Source: Leptospira sp.
Lineage (GTDB): Bacteria; Spirochaetota; Leptospiria; Leptospirales; Leptospiraceae
Direction of reading: 5' to 3'
DNA: 64,000 nucleotides
Assembly (NCBI GenBank): GCA_002786225.1
Contig: PEQN01000006.1
Location: 1-64,000 of the forward strand
Shown: piece by piece, positions 36,143-45,832 of the stretch
Numbering within the stretch: the stretch's first letter is position 1
Layout of the letters: each line of letters begins with the position of its first letter
Position numbers and translations under genes: made by a program
The notes under the pieces: generated by a model
Seen by the model: only the letters and a program-made list of their open reading frames with translations
Databases searched by the model: none
Told to the model about the DNA's origin: nothing

Positions 36143-37711
36143 TTAGACAGTAAGAGAAGATGCTTGGTTTTCTAAATGATTGATAGTTTCTTGCAAAAGT
36201 TGAGAATTCTGTGCAAGTTCGCTAACTGCACCATCAAGATGACCTATTGCAGTTGCAACCTGCTCGGTCGTTGCGGTTTGTTCTCTAGAATTTATTTCTA
36301 TCTCATTAGAAATTTCATTAATGTCTTTAAGAGAATTTAAAATTTCCATATTTATAGCTTTTTGGTCACGTAGACTTTCTGTTAAATGAGAAATTTGAAA
36401 TGACAATTCTTTAAAATTCTTTTGTTGTTCAGCGATTCTAATGTTTGTATCAGTAGCTGATTCTGATCCTTTTCGAATCAATCCACCAGCCTGTTTGATG
36501 ATTTTCTCTATAGTGCTTGCATTTTCTGCGGAGTTATCAGCTAACTTACCAACTTCTTGAGCTACAACAGCAAACCCTCTTCCATGTTCCCCAGCACGAG
36601 CCGCTTCAATAGAAGCATTCAAGGCTAGAAGATTGGTTCTATCTGCTATCTCGGACATGATCTGGTTCACTTCAGATACCTTCTGAAAAGACTGATTGAT
36701 CTCCTTAAGTATAACATCAAGATTTTGAATGGATTGGAAAACCAACTCTCCAGATTCTCTGGAGTGTTTCATATTCAATGAAATTCCATCTGTTGTCTTG
36801 GATACATCTTGGAGAATAGTATCAAGGCGATCCGTTTCTTTAGATACATTGGATACTTTCTCGTTTTGGCTTTTTACAAAATTGGTCGAATTAGCCATAG
36901 AACTTGAAAACTCTTCCATAGACGCTGATATCTCTTCCACATTCGAAGCTTGGTTCTGAAGCTGATCATTGAACTCATTGATTGCCTTATTGAGTTCTGA
37001 TATACTCATATTGAGTAATTCACCGATTGAATGAATTTTATCTTTTGAATTTTGCAATCGTATCTTATCTTTTTCCGCATTATTAAATTGCTCAGAAGCT
37101 TCTTCTTTCATTGCAATCAGTAATTTGATTACTGTTCTGACTAAGTAACCCGCGGCAAGTAAAAATAGTATTTTCAATATCTCATTGGAAGGAGGAACTA
37201 AGCCTGAAGTTTCTAATGCTTCGGGAGAATCAACAAATTGAACTCCTATTTGAAAAGCAGCAACATTCATAATAAGAATAAGGAATGCAGAATAGTAGGT
37301 GCAGATTAAAACAAAACCTGCTGAAAATAAAAAGGAAGAATAGATAATATAAAAATAATACAAAACATAGAGTATGGGATTTTTCATTATAAAGGAGGTT
37401 TCATTTATAGATTGAAATCCAGCAATAGTCACTGCAAATGCGATTGTAATATCAAAAATAATAAATATTTTAGCATAGAGTATTCTTAAGTTTTTGATTT
37501 TAATAAGATAGGTTTGGATTCCACCATATAAAAACATAAGAAAAATCCCAATGAAGTAAACCATAGTTTGAAAATCAGATGTTGTTTTCAAAGAAGCAAG
37601 AACTGCTACTATGTAAAATGCAGCCAAACTAAACCGAATGCGGTTAATAAAAATTGGCCCAAGTTCTCCGAGCTTTATGTTTTTTAATTTTATTTTAGTT
37701 TCAGTTGCCAT
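36143..37711 (-). CDS. Methyl-accepting chemotaxis protein with multi-span membrane sensor
   Basis: A 522-residue chemoreceptor with about six hydrophobic helices in residues 25-200 and no periplasmic ligand domain or HAMP. A classical cytoplasmic hairpin follows with an intact tip ([20 protein letters not shown], then [13 protein letters not shown]) and methylation-helix heptads, so CheA/CheW coupling is expected. It shares layout and length with the receptor at 15904-17463. It is transcribed alone or with the STAS gene upstream; 181 bases between them hold no clear element. Confidence 0.9.
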   Translation of the reverse strand: MATETKIKLKNIKLGELGPIFINRIRFSLAAFYIVAVLASLKTTSDFQTMVYFIGIFLMFLYGGIQTYLIKIKNLRILYAKIFIIFDITIAFAVTIAGFQSINETSFIMKNPILYVLYYFYIIYSSFLFSAGFVLICTYYSAFLILIMNVAAFQIGVQFVDSPEALETSGLVPPSNEILKILFLLAAGYLVRTVIKLLIAMKEEASEQFNNAEKDKIRLQNSKDKIHSIGELLNMSISELNKAINEFNDQLQNQASNVEEISASMEEFSSSMANSTNFVKSQNEKVSNVSKETDRLDTILQDVSKTTDGISLNMKHSRESGELVFQSIQNLDVILKEINQSFQKVSEVNQIMSEIADRTNLLALNASIEAARAGEHGRGFAVVAQEVGKLADNSAENASTIEKIIKQAGGLIRKGSESATDTNIRIAEQQKNFKELSFQISHLTESLRDQKAINMEILNSLKDINEISNEIEINSREQTATTEQVATAIGHLDGAVSELAQNSQLLQETINHLENQASSLTV

Positions 37712-37892
37712 ATAAGAATTTTATGAATACACAATTCCAATATTTCATTATCGACATAGCAGAGGTCAGTTCTAAAACCTTGAAGTGAAATTTAATTCTA
37801 TGTTCATAGATTCTTTGTCCTGAAAAACCTTTAAAATTAAAATGATTTAAATTCAGATTAAATAAAATAGCAAGGCTAGGAGGAAAAATGGC

Positions 37893-38234
37893 TTAGGTTT
37901 GCTTGAAAGATGCTACTGCCTCTTGCACTGAAGAAAAAACCTCTAAGTGACTTTCCATACCAGTCAATTTAAATACCTTGGCCACGGAACCAGATATTCC
38001 AGAGACCTTCAAATTGCCATGGTATTTCTTTAATTTGTACATGCTAGTAACTAGAGTTCCTATCCCTGAAGAATCCATAAATGGAACTTTCTCTAGGTTG
38101 ATCACAATCTCATAGTGCTGATTCTTGACTATTTCGTCTATTGCCTCTTTCAGCTCTTTGGCATTGTATAGATCTACCTCGCCTATTATGTCTAGAACTG
38201 GAATAGAATCAACAACTCTGGGCAATATCTCCAT
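37893..38234 (-). CDS. STAS-domain anti-sigma factor antagonist
   Basis: A 113-residue SpoIIAA/RsbV-like protein from ATG 38234 (MEILPRVVDS). The longer frame to 38318 is rejected because it runs into the P-II terminator hairpin. The fold is a single STAS domain: VLDIIGEVDLYNAKELKEA and the conserved phosphorylatable Ser in PFMDSSGIGTL (Ser55/56). Such proteins bind and neutralise an anti-sigma kinase when dephosphorylated. No cognate kinase is adjacent, but the response regulator at 10632 and the GHKL protein at 53781 carry RsbW-like ATPase domains. It is separated from P-II by a terminator. Confidence 0.88.
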   Translation of the reverse strand: MEILPRVVDSIPVLDIIGEVDLYNAKELKEAIDEIVKNQHYEIVINLEKVPFMDSSGIGTLVTSMYKLKKYHGNLKVSGISGSVAKVFKLTGMESHLEVFSSVQEAVASFKQT

Positions 38235-38300
38235 ACAATCTGAGTATTTGAGAGTAGAAGCATTTTGCAAAGAAAAAAAAATTAGAATGTTGAAAAATGA

Positions 38301-38326
38301 ATTGGAGGTTGGTTGCAACCTCCAAT
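38301..38326 (-). terminator. Terminator after the P-II gene
   Basis: ATTGGAGGTT (38301-38310) pairs perfectly with AACCTCCAAT (38317-38326), with a 6-base loop. Read leftward it begins 6 bases after the P-II stop and is followed by TCATTTTTC. Confidence 0.75.
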
Positions 38327-38332
38327 CAATCC

Positions 38333-38677
38333 TTAAATGGCAGAGCTACCTTTTTCTCCTGTTCGGATACGAATGGCTTCTTCAAGTGGCATAACGAAAA
38401 TTTTTCCGTCACCAATCTTGCCTTCTCCTGTCTTCGCACCTTTTAAAATTGCGTCTATTGTTGGTTTTACGAACTCATCATTAACTGCAATTTCAATTCG
38501 AACTTTTCTTAAAAGATTTACTTGGTATTCGTGGCCTCTGAAAACTTCAGTTTTGCCTTTTTGTTGGCCATATCCTTGAACATCACTTACCGTAAGTCTA
38601 TAAATCTCATTTTTAGTCAGTTCGGCTTTCACCTCTTCAACCTTGTGTGGTTGGATAATCGCAACGATTAATTTCAT
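38333..38677 (-). CDS. P-II nitrogen regulatory protein
   Basis: A 114-residue GlnB/GlnK-type signal protein. The opening MKLIVAIIQPHKVEEVK, the T-loop YGQQKGKTEVFRGHEYQV with the uridylylatable Tyr51, and the C-terminal GKIGDGKIFV.PLEEAIRIRTGE pattern are all intact. It reads 2-oxoglutarate and ATP/ADP and controls ammonium transporters or glutamine synthetase. AAGGAGT lies just upstream of the ATG. A sigma-54-type promoter (38711-38726) fits nitrogen control. The likely target, the Amt fusion at 20351, is not adjacent, which makes the GlnK/GlnB distinction unsafe. Confidence 0.95.
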   Translation of the reverse strand: MKLIVAIIQPHKVEEVKAELTKNEIYRLTVSDVQGYGQQKGKTEVFRGHEYQVNLLRKVRIEIAVNDEFVKPTIDAILKGAKTGEGKIGDGKIFVMPLEEAIRIRTGEKGSSAI

Positions 38678-38710
38678 TTTAACTCCTTACCTCATGGATA
38701 GAGTTACTCT

Positions 38711-38726
38711 TGCAAAAAAAGTACCT
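38711..38726 (-). promoter_or_regulatory. Sigma-54 promoter for the P-II gene
   Basis: Read leftward, AGGTAC (the -24 GG) and TTGCA (the -12 GC) are present with exactly 10 bases between GG and GC, the required spacing. Transcription would start near 38701, giving a 24-base leader with the AAGGAGT ribosome site. Confidence 0.65.
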
Positions 38727-38855
38727 AAATACTAATTTTGGCATGAAAAAAATATTTGCGAAAAGGGCTCTAAATTTTAATGAATTTGCGATCATTTTAC
38801 ATGTAAGCTTGCTCAAATTATTTGCATTTTAGAGATGAGAAAATAAGAAAGTTTA

Positions 38856-38889
38856 GAATGTACGCATATCGCTGATTCGTACTTCATTC
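38856..38889 (-). terminator. Possible terminator after the carboxylase gene
   Basis: Short arms GAAT-GTACG and CGTAC-(3-base bulge)-ATTC surround a 13-base loop downstream of the carboxylase stop. Read leftward a U-rich stretch (CTTTCTTATTTTC) follows. The bulge and long loop make it weak. Confidence 0.35.
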
Positions 38890-38903
38890 TCATTTTAACC
38901 ATT

Positions 38904-40511
38904 TCACATTCTAAAAATTCCAAATCCAGAATCTTCTCTCTTCTGACCTTGAACAACTGCCAAGGAAAGTCCGAGAACACTTCTAGTATTTATAGGATCA
39001 ATAATTCCATCATCCCACAACCTTGCACTGCTGTAAATTGCAGAGGATTTGGATTCATAATCTTCAAGGATGGGACGCTTAAATTCCGCTTCTTCTTCCG
39101 TGGACCAGGATTTACCTTCTTTTTCAAATTGATCTCGCTTAACAGTTGCTAATACACTAGATGCCTGTTCACCGCCCATGACTGAAATTTTAGCATTTGG
39201 CCACATCCAAAGGAAATTCGGTTGAAAAGCACGGCCACACATCCCATAATTTCCAGCTCCATAAGATCCTCCGATAATAACTGTTAGCTTAGGAACCCTT
39301 GTAGTCGAAACGGCAGTTACCATCTTGGCACCATCTCTTGCTATTCCTGCATTTTCATATTTCTTACCGACCATAAAACCAGTAATATTTTGTAAGAAGA
39401 GCAAAGGAATATCGCGCTTATCACAAAGTTGAATGAAATGTGCTGCTTTGAGTGCTGATTCAGAAAAAAGAATACCATTGTTTGCTATGATTCCAACGGG
39501 ATAACCGAAAATTTTTGCAAAACCACAGACTATGGTCGTTCCGTATAATTTCTTAAATTCTTGAAATTCAGATCCATCAACCAACCTTGCTATAATTTCT
39601 CTAATATCCGTATTCTTCCGACTATCTTTCTGAAGAATCCCATATATTTCTTCTTCGGGATACAAGGGGTCTCGGTATTCAATCTGATTTTGCTTAGATT
39701 GTTTCTTAATATTTAAATTTCTAACTATACTTCTCGTTATCTCTAAAGCATGTGCATCATCTTCTGCATAATGATCCGTAACACCTGATATACGACAATG
39801 TACATCGGCTCCACCCAATTCCTCAGGCGTAACAACTTCTCCAGTTGCTGCCTTTACCAATGGTGGACCACCTAGAAAAATTGTTCCATTTCCTTTGACA
39901 ATAACTGATTCATCTGACATCGCAGGGATATAAGCTCCACCGGCTGTACAACTTCCCATAACAACTGCTATCTGTGAAATTCCTTTGGCTGACATTTGAG
40001 CTTGGTTGTAGAAAATTCTTCCAAAGTGATCTCTATCAGGAAAAACTTCATCCTGCATAGGAAGAAAAGCACCTCCAGAATCAACAAGATAGATACAAGG
40101 AAGATTGTTCTGCATGGCAATTTCCTGGGCACGAAGATGCTTCTTTACAGTCATAGGATAATAGGTACCGCCTTTGACAGTTGCATCATTTGCGACAATC
40201 ATACATTCGATGCCCTCAATGATGCCTATGCCTGTGATGATCCCAGCTGAAGGTACACTATCTTTGTATACATCTTGGGCTGCAAAAGCTCCTATCTCTA
40301 AAAATGCTGTATTTCGATCGACAAGACTTCTAATTCTTTCTCGCGCAGTAAGCTTACCACGAGCCTTGTGCTTTTGAATAGATTGCTCTCCACCCATTTC
40401 TTTGATAGAGTGAAGTACATTTTGTACGTCTTTAGATTTATTGATTAAGAATTCTTTATTTTGTAGGTAATCTGGGGAAGTTTTACTTACTTTTGTTGAG
40501 AGGATATCCAT
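38904..40511 (-). CDS. Acyl-CoA carboxylase beta (carboxyltransferase) subunit
   Basis: A 535-residue biotin-dependent carboxyltransferase of the methylcrotonyl-CoA type. It has the N-terminal [14 protein letters not shown] motif, [47 protein letters not shown] (typical of methylcrotonyl-CoA carboxylase beta), [20 protein letters not shown] and the C-terminal [15 protein letters not shown]. It transfers CO2 from carboxybiotin to an acyl-CoA; 3-methylcrotonyl-CoA in leucine breakdown is the best guess. The biotin carboxylase subunit is not next to it. Its first 25 bases overlap the hydrolase gene at 40487, and both may end the glmM-glmS-glmU transcript. Confidence 0.88.
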   Translation of the reverse strand: MDILSTKVSKTSPDYLQNKEFLINKSKDVQNVLHSIKEMGGEQSIQKHKARGKLTARERIRSLVDRNTAFLEIGAFAAQDVYKDSVPSAGIITGIGIIEGIECMIVANDATVKGGTYYPMTVKKHLRAQEIAMQNNLPCIYLVDSGGAFLPMQDEVFPDRDHFGRIFYNQAQMSAKGISQIAVVMGSCTAGGAYIPAMSDESVIVKGNGTIFLGGPPLVKAATGEVVTPEELGGADVHCRISGVTDHYAEDDAHALEITRSIVRNLNIKKQSKQNQIEYRDPLYPEEEIYGILQKDSRKNTDIREIIARLVDGSEFQEFKKLYGTTIVCGFAKIFGYPVGIIANNGILFSESALKAAHFIQLCDKRDIPLLFLQNITGFMVGKKYENAGIARDGAKMVTAVSTTRVPKLTVIIGGSYGAGNYGMCGRAFQPNFLWMWPNAKISVMGGEQASSVLATVKRDQFEKEGKSWSTEEEAEFKRPILEDYESKSSAIYSSARLWDDGIIDPINTRSVLGLSLAVVQGQKREDSGFGIFRM

Positions 40512-41410
40512 GGCTTTTTCCCCGGAATTTTTTTATTTGTATGTCGGTTCATAGCTTCCAGAAGAGGTTCAATTTTTTTGGCAAAAGATAAAGGTGCTTC
40601 TTCCATAGCCATATGACCAGCTTCAATTCTATGAATATAAGATAATCGCATAACTTCCATTAGATATTCTGTCTGCTTTTCGTTTTCTAGCCTGTCTTCA
40701 GAGCCTTGGATAATTTGCCTAGGCCCTACCATTTTCTTAAGTCCTGATTCCATGTCTCTTTGAGCATAAATAGTTGTATCTATATTAGAACAGAAGGCGG
40801 CAAGATTCAATTTTGCTGTTCCCTGAAATAATAATGTATAATAATCATTTGCTACTTCTTGACTCATAGGACGGGAAGAAGAATGAAAGAACAAATTGTA
40901 AACAAATCTTAAGACAATAGGATGCATGCAATAGGTGAAATACTTTCCAATAAATGGAATTCTAAATACTTTAACAGGTAGGGGAAATTTGATTTTCTTA
41001 ATCTTTAGATACGAAGACAGAATTGAAATAGACTTTACTTTTTCTGGAAATTCATTTACCATTAAGAAAGAAATTGGTCCTGCATAATCGTGACTTACGA
41101 TATGAACTTTTTCATCCCCTGCAATCTGCTCCAAGAAATCAGAAAGCATCTTAGCAAGCAATCTATGTGAATATGGTTGATTTGGCTTCTCTGAGAATCC
41201 TATACCTGGCCAATCAAGTGAGATAGCATTATAATTTTCAGAAAGGATTTCAATGACCTTTCTATAAGAATAAGAACTCGCCATTAGTCCCGGTAGGAGA
41301 ATTACTTTATCCCCTTTTCCCTTGGAAATGAAAAATATTTTAGAATCAAAAACATTTATAAACTGTCCAGATTGGTAGTGGTTCTTTAATTCCCAACTTT
41401 GTTCTATCAT
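40487..41410 (-). CDS. Alpha/beta hydrolase
   Basis: A 307-residue alpha/beta-fold hydrolase. [15 protein letters not shown] and [12 protein letters not shown] are the usual oxyanion-side features. The nucleophile position is in [12 protein letters not shown], where the elbow reads SHDYAG with an Asp nucleophile, as in haloalkane dehalogenase and epoxide hydrolase relatives. The general-base His is in [12 protein letters not shown]. An Asp nucleophile suggests dehalogenase/epoxide-hydrolase chemistry rather than an esterase, though the substrate is unknown. It sits 7 bases after glmU and overlaps the carboxylase gene by 25 bases. Confidence 0.85.
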   Translation of the reverse strand: MIEQSWELKNHYQSGQFINVFDSKIFFISKGKGDKVILLPGLMASSYSYRKVIEILSENYNAISLDWPGIGFSEKPNQPYSHRLLAKMLSDFLEQIAGDEKVHIVSHDYAGPISFLMVNEFPEKVKSISILSSYLKIKKIKFPLPVKVFRIPFIGKYFTYCMHPIVLRFVYNLFFHSSSRPMSQEVANDYYTLLFQGTAKLNLAAFCSNIDTTIYAQRDMESGLKKMVGPRQIIQGSEDRLENEKQTEYLMEVMRLSYIHRIEAGHMAMEEAPLSFAKKIEPLLEAMNRHTNKKIPGKKPWISSQQK

Positions 41411-41417
41411 AATATTC

Positions 41418-42467
41418 CTATTTTATGCAACGATTATAAAGAGAAGTTATGAGAGCTTCCTCTTCCATATTTAATACTATAGATCTTCTTGCCATGATTT
41501 TCTTAGTGTCTTGGAGAAATCGATCTAATCTATAATTTTGCCCATCATCTATCCAAGTAAATGGATATTTATAACCTGTTATACGATTGGATACTAAATT
41601 ACAAGCTATATCAACAACTGTTCCTGTATTTAACATCACCCCAATTCCAACCTTGGAAAAGTCTGCTATGATAGATCCAAATTTAATTGTTCCTGTTTGA
41701 ACTTTTCCAGATTGGGATGTTATTTCTATCATTCCATAATTATTCTTCAAATCACTTGTGGTTGATAAGGCTCCCATATTCACCCAGGAGCCTAAAAAGG
41801 AATGACCTAAGAATCCCTCATGGTGTTTATTCGAATAATCTTGTATGATAGAATTTTCGATCTCACCACCTATACGGCAATTTCTGCCGATAATGGAACC
41901 ACCACCAATTTTTGCATTATCAATTTGAGAGTCCGCTCCTATGTAGAGTGGACCTTCAAGAAAAGAAAATGGGCTTATCTTAACATTTTTATCTATAACA
42001 ATTGGACCAGATGTAGTATCTAGAACAACTCCAGGATAGATTTTCGCATCAGGATGAAGGAAGAGGTATTTATCTTTACCCACCAAATCAAAATTAGATG
42101 ACTTCGGTTTGAACTTATTCTTCCATTTGGAAATATCTTTTGATAAGGAAATATCTTCATCTATGAATCTAGGTATATTTTGAATCAAATCCCAAGGTTG
42201 AAAATTCGAGGACTTTAATTCAAAATCATAATCCATTCCATCATCAGGGAGAATAAAAGGATGCTGTTTTAAGAAAAATTGATTAAACTCTGAATCTGAA
42301 TTTTTATAATAGAGTTTTGCAGATGGATAGAGCTTTTTTAATTTTTGAAGAGAATTGAAATACCCAATTCGAAGCTCAATGAAAGATTTAAATCTAGTTA
42401 ATACTTCAATTCCAGGAATCCCCGTTTCATCATGAATTAATATTCTCTTGATCTTCTGATTTGACAT
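41418..42467 (-). CDS. Short alternative GlmU (GlcNAc-1-phosphate uridyltransferase/acetyltransferase-like)
   Basis: A 349-residue protein that is not classical GlmU (about 450 residues). The first 130 residues resemble the reduced nucleotidyltransferase-like half of the Bacteroidetes-type alternative GlmU. The rest is a left-handed beta-helix of hexapeptide repeats (KDKYLFLHPDAKIYPGVVLD, GPIVIDKNVKISPFSFLEGP, GAGSQI-type turns, NMGALSTTSDLKNNYG, KVGIGVMLNTGTVVDIACNL). It would complete UDP-GlcNAc synthesis after GlmS and GlmM. The position directly after glmS (5 bases) and glmM strongly supports this. The exact split of acetyl- and uridylyl-transfer activities is unproven. Confidence 0.82.
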   Translation of the reverse strand: MSNQKIKRILIHDETGIPGIEVLTRFKSFIELRIGYFNSLQKLKKLYPSAKLYYKNSDSEFNQFFLKQHPFILPDDGMDYDFELKSSNFQPWDLIQNIPRFIDEDISLSKDISKWKNKFKPKSSNFDLVGKDKYLFLHPDAKIYPGVVLDTTSGPIVIDKNVKISPFSFLEGPLYIGADSQIDNAKIGGGSIIGRNCRIGGEIENSIIQDYSNKHHEGFLGHSFLGSWVNMGALSTTSDLKNNYGMIEITSQSGKVQTGTIKFGSIIADFSKVGIGVMLNTGTVVDIACNLVSNRITGYKYPFTWIDDGQNYRLDRFLQDTKKIMARRSIVLNMEEEALITSLYNRCIK

Positions 42468-42472
42468 CTAAA

Positions 42473-44308
42473 CTACTCAACTGTCACTGATTTAGCAAGA
42501 TTTCTAGGTTGATCCACATTGCAACCTCGGTAGATAGCAATATAATAAGAAAGCAATTGCAAGGGTATAACACTGAGTAAAGGTATAAAGCAATCTTCCG
42601 TCTTAGGAATTTGCACAGTGTATTCTGACATGTTTTGAATGTCCTTATCGCCTTCTGTTACAATTGCAATTACCTTTCCTTTTCGCGCCTTTACTTCTTG
42701 GATGTTGGAAATGATTTTATCATAGGTTGCATCCTTAGTTGATATGAAAACCACAGGCATATCCTCATCTATCAAGGCTATAGGTCCATGTTTCATTTCG
42801 GCAGCAGGGTATCCTTCCGCATGGATATAAGAAATTTCTTTCAATTTCAATGCACCTTCTAAGGCTACTGGAAAATTGTAACCTCTTCCTAAATACAAAA
42901 AGTTCTTAGCAGATTGAAAAGTGGAAGCAATGCGTTTAATTGGTTCAGCATTTTCCAAAATTTTTTGGATTTTGTCAGGAATAGTATCCAATTCAAAAAG
43001 CAATTCACGGTATCTACTTTCTGAAAGAGTACCCTTCTTTAAACCTAGAATCAATGCCATCATTGCAAGAACTGTAACTTGTCCTGTAAATGCTTTGGTA
43101 GAAGCGACTCCTATTTCTGGCCCAGCATGTATGAAAGCTCCAGCATGAGAAGCACGCGCTATAGAACTTCCAACTACATTGCAAACTCCAAAGATAGTTG
43201 CTCCCTTGGATTTTGCTAATTCAATTGCGGCTAAGGTATCTGCTGTCTCACCAGATTGAGATATTGGAATGACTACATCGCTTTCACGAATCACAGGATT
43301 TCGATAGCGAAACTCTGATGCATATTCAACTTCTACACTAATCCTTGCTATATCCTCAAATAAATATTCAGCAACCAAGGCAGCATGCCAGGAAGTTCCG
43401 CATGCAATAAAAATCAATCGATCTGTGTTTAAGAATTTATTCATGTACTGGCTCATGCCATTTAGAAAAAGATGATTATCCTTAGGGATTAATCTTCCAC
43501 GCAAGCAATCACGAATAGATTTAGGTTGCTCATGAATTTCTTTGAGCATAAAATGTTCAAATCCACCTTTTTCAATGGACTCAAGTTCCATTTCTAATGT
43601 ATGAACGAAAGGAGTTTTTACAACATCCTCAATACTTTTCAAAGTTAGTTTCCCATTTTTAATGACGGCTATTTCATAATCATCCAAATAAACAACATTA
43701 TTCGTATATTCGATGATAGGCGTAGCATCAGAAGCTATAAAAAATTCTCCATCACCAACACCGATTACAAGAGGAGAACCTTTTCGAGCAGCGATCAATT
43801 GTTTGTCTTCATCCGATGAAAGGATGCAAATTGCATAAGCTCCAACAATTTCTTGTAGGCTTAATCGAACAGCCTCTTCTAAGGAACAGTTGTTGCTCTT
43901 TTTTATTTCTTCAACAAGATGTATAATAACTTCAGAATCAGTTTCACTTTTAAATTTATGACCTTTTTGTTCTAGCTCAGTCTTTAAGGATTGGTAGTTC
44001 TCAATAATTCCATTGTGGATGATAGCAAGCTTTCCATCCGAAGAAGTATGTGGGTGAGCGTTCACATCGTTCGGTTCACCATGAGTAGCCCAACGCGTAT
44101 GTCCAATACCTAAAGTGCTATGTAAACTCACTCCAGAAATAGAAGCTTCTAAATCAGAAACTTTTCCTTTCTTCTTCATGATCTTAAGATCACCATTTAA
44201 CAGAGCAATTCCAGCGCTATCATAGCCTCGGTATTCCAATCTCTTAAGACCTTTAATTATGATTGGGTAAGCTTCTCTTTTACCAATGTATCCAACAATT
44301 CCGCACAT
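42473..44308 (-). CDS. glmS: Glutamine-fructose-6-phosphate aminotransferase
   Basis: A 611-residue two-domain enzyme making glucosamine-6-phosphate from fructose-6-phosphate and glutamine. The N-terminal glutaminase begins with the nucleophile Cys2 (MCGIVGYIG) and contains HTRWATHGEPN and the conserved HNGIIENY. The two SIS isomerase domains carry CGTSWHAALVAEY, PISQSGETADTLAAIELAK and LGRGYNFPVALEGALKLKEISYIHAEGYPAAEMKHGP. It ends in DQPRNLAKSVTVE, the normal C-terminus. First committed step to UDP-GlcNAc for peptidoglycan and lipid A. It lies 21 bases after glmM and 5 before glmU. Confidence 0.97.
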   Translation of the reverse strand: MCGIVGYIGKREAYPIIIKGLKRLEYRGYDSAGIALLNGDLKIMKKKGKVSDLEASISGVSLHSTLGIGHTRWATHGEPNDVNAHPHTSSDGKLAIIHNGIIENYQSLKTELEQKGHKFKSETDSEVIIHLVEEIKKSNNCSLEEAVRLSLQEIVGAYAICILSSDEDKQLIAARKGSPLVIGVGDGEFFIASDATPIIEYTNNVVYLDDYEIAVIKNGKLTLKSIEDVVKTPFVHTLEMELESIEKGGFEHFMLKEIHEQPKSIRDCLRGRLIPKDNHLFLNGMSQYMNKFLNTDRLIFIACGTSWHAALVAEYLFEDIARISVEVEYASEFRYRNPVIRESDVVIPISQSGETADTLAAIELAKSKGATIFGVCNVVGSSIARASHAGAFIHAGPEIGVASTKAFTGQVTVLAMMALILGLKKGTLSESRYRELLFELDTIPDKIQKILENAEPIKRIASTFQSAKNFLYLGRGYNFPVALEGALKLKEISYIHAEGYPAAEMKHGPIALIDEDMPVVFISTKDATYDKIISNIQEVKARKGKVIAIVTEGDKDIQNMSEYTVQIPKTEDCFIPLLSVIPLQLLSYYIAIYRGCNVDQPRNLAKSVTVE

Positions 44309-44329
44309 AGTATCTCCTTCTCTATTCGA

Positions 44330-45685
44330 TTAAGATAGAGCTTTTTCCGTATTTTGTAAAATTTCGTTCAATCTGTCCTCCGAATCTGCTTCCGCTATGA
44401 TTCGGACGATGGGTTCTGTATTGGATGGTCTTACATGAACCCATCCATAATCCCAAGAGATTCGCAATCCATCTTGGCTTGAGATAGTTCCGTCCGTAAA
44501 TTTAGATTGCAATTTTGCAAACATTTCTTCCACCTTAGCACCCTCTCTAGAAAACTTGGTCTTCTTCATATGCAGTGCAGGAAGTTTATTATGCAAAGTA
44601 TCTATGGATAGATTCTCTCTTGCCATCAAATTCAAAATATGTCCAATGCCAGAAAGAGAATCTCTACCAAAAGAATTAATCTTTGGGTCTATGACTCCAC
44701 CATTTCCTTCTCCACCAAACATAGCCTTGGACTCTATCATCATGCTAACGACATTGGCTTCACCCACTTTGGATCTAAGCACTGTTCCACCATAGGCATG
44801 TACAACCTTATCAGAGAGAAAGCTGGAGGATTCATTCAAAACAACTCTAGCCTTTCCGACAAAATTAGGAAGAACCGACATAAGACTCAGAGGAACTGTA
44901 TATTCTTCTGAAATAGCACCTTTTTCAGGAGTGAGAACCACCAAGCGATCTGCATCCGGATCAAGAGCAAAACCTATATCTACACCTAGCCTCTTGGTAT
45001 CTTTGGATGTCTCAACCAAGGCTTCTTCTGTTGGCTCGGCTGGTCTTGGGAAAATTCCATCGGGAGTACAATTGATTTTGAAGACTTCGCAGCCTAGAAG
45101 TTCTAAAAATTCTGGAACTAAGGTACTCCCAGCCCCATTCACAGCATCAAGAAGGACCTTATATTTTTTATTTCGAATGGCTAGAACATCAATCTGAGCG
45201 AGAACAGAATCAATATGCAATTTGCTATCTTCATAAGATCTCTCCATTTTAGGACTAGCTAGAGGATCTACCTTAGGGTAGTGTTCGGATTTTAAAAATT
45301 CCAAGACTCTATCTATCTCTGCTTGGGAGAAAAAGAATCCATGCTTTCCAACAAATTTGAAGGCATTCCACTCTAGAGGATTATGAGAAGCGGTAACTAT
45401 GACTCCAGCTGCCGCTTTTTTCGCTTGGACCACTGCTTTTACTGTAGGAGTGGGAACTATTCCAAGAGAAAGAACGGATTTACCCATGGAAAGGATGGCA
45501 CCCGTTAACAGAGCTTCTATAAAAAGTCCACTGGGTCTTGAATCCCGCCCAATTACAACTAAATCACCTTCAATTGAGGCTGCAAATGCTCTAGAGAATT
45601 GAAAAATCGTATTTGGATCAAAGCCATCTTGGAGTTTTCCGCGAACACCGGAGACAGATACCATGATTTGAGAAAGATCTATCAT
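44330..45685 (-). CDS. glmM: Phosphoglucosamine mutase
   Basis: A 451-residue alpha-D-phosphohexomutase. It has the active Ser100 in VTASHNPLEWNAFK, the magnesium loop DPDADRLVVL, the sugar-binding GEGNGGVID and the phosphate-binding RPSNTEPIVRII near the C-terminus. GlmM converts glucosamine-6-phosphate to the 1-phosphate. The assignment to GlmM, rather than another hexomutase, rests on the glmS and GlmU-like genes that follow. tRNA-Val lies 74 bases upstream in the same direction. Confidence 0.93.
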   Translation of the reverse strand: MIDLSQIMVSVSGVRGKLQDGFDPNTIFQFSRAFAASIEGDLVVIGRDSRPSGLFIEALLTGAILSMGKSVLSLGIVPTPTVKAVVQAKKAAAGVIVTASHNPLEWNAFKFVGKHGFFFSQAEIDRVLEFLKSEHYPKVDPLASPKMERSYEDSKLHIDSVLAQIDVLAIRNKKYKVLLDAVNGAGSTLVPEFLELLGCEVFKINCTPDGIFPRPAEPTEEALVETSKDTKRLGVDIGFALDPDADRLVVLTPEKGAISEEYTVPLSLMSVLPNFVGKARVVLNESSSFLSDKVVHAYGGTVLRSKVGEANVVSMMIESKAMFGGEGNGGVIDPKINSFGRDSLSGIGHILNLMARENLSIDTLHNKLPALHMKKTKFSREGAKVEEMFAKLQSKFTDGTISSQDGLRISWDYGWVHVRPSNTEPIVRIIAEADSEDRLNEILQNTEKALS

Positions 45686-45759
45686 TTCAGTAGATGGTAA
45701 AATTTCGAGGACTCTGGAGTAAATAGGAAAAGATTTCTTGCTAGGAGGAAATGGGAACC

Positions 45760-45832
45760 TGGGCGATGACAGGATTGAACTGCCGACCCTCTGCTTGTAA
45801 GGCAGATGCTCTCCCAGCTGAGCTAATCGCCC
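45760..45832 (-). tRNA. tRNA-Val (anticodon TAC)
   Basis: The minus strand folds as a complete cloverleaf. The acceptor is GGGCGAT/ATCGCCC, the D stem GCTC/GAGC and the anticodon stem TCTGC/GCAGA. The loop is CTTACAA (anticodon TAC), the variable loop GGGTC, and the T arm GGCAG-TTCAATC-CTGTC with one wobble. Length is 73 bases including discriminator A; CCA is not encoded. It decodes GTA and possibly other valine codons. Confidence 0.97.

Noticed and set aside
37880..37898. AGGAGG followed by ATG GCT TAG on the plus strand
   Set aside because: A perfect ribosome site here leads to a two-codon frame, so it is chance or at most a leader; nothing supports it.
38234..38318. Longer N-terminus for the STAS protein
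   Set aside because: The extra 28 residues begin with a TTG inside the P-II terminator and do not resemble a STAS N-terminus.
44639..45197. Antisense frames across glmM
   Set aside because: Several overlapping frames are shadows of a highly conserved gene with no independent support.
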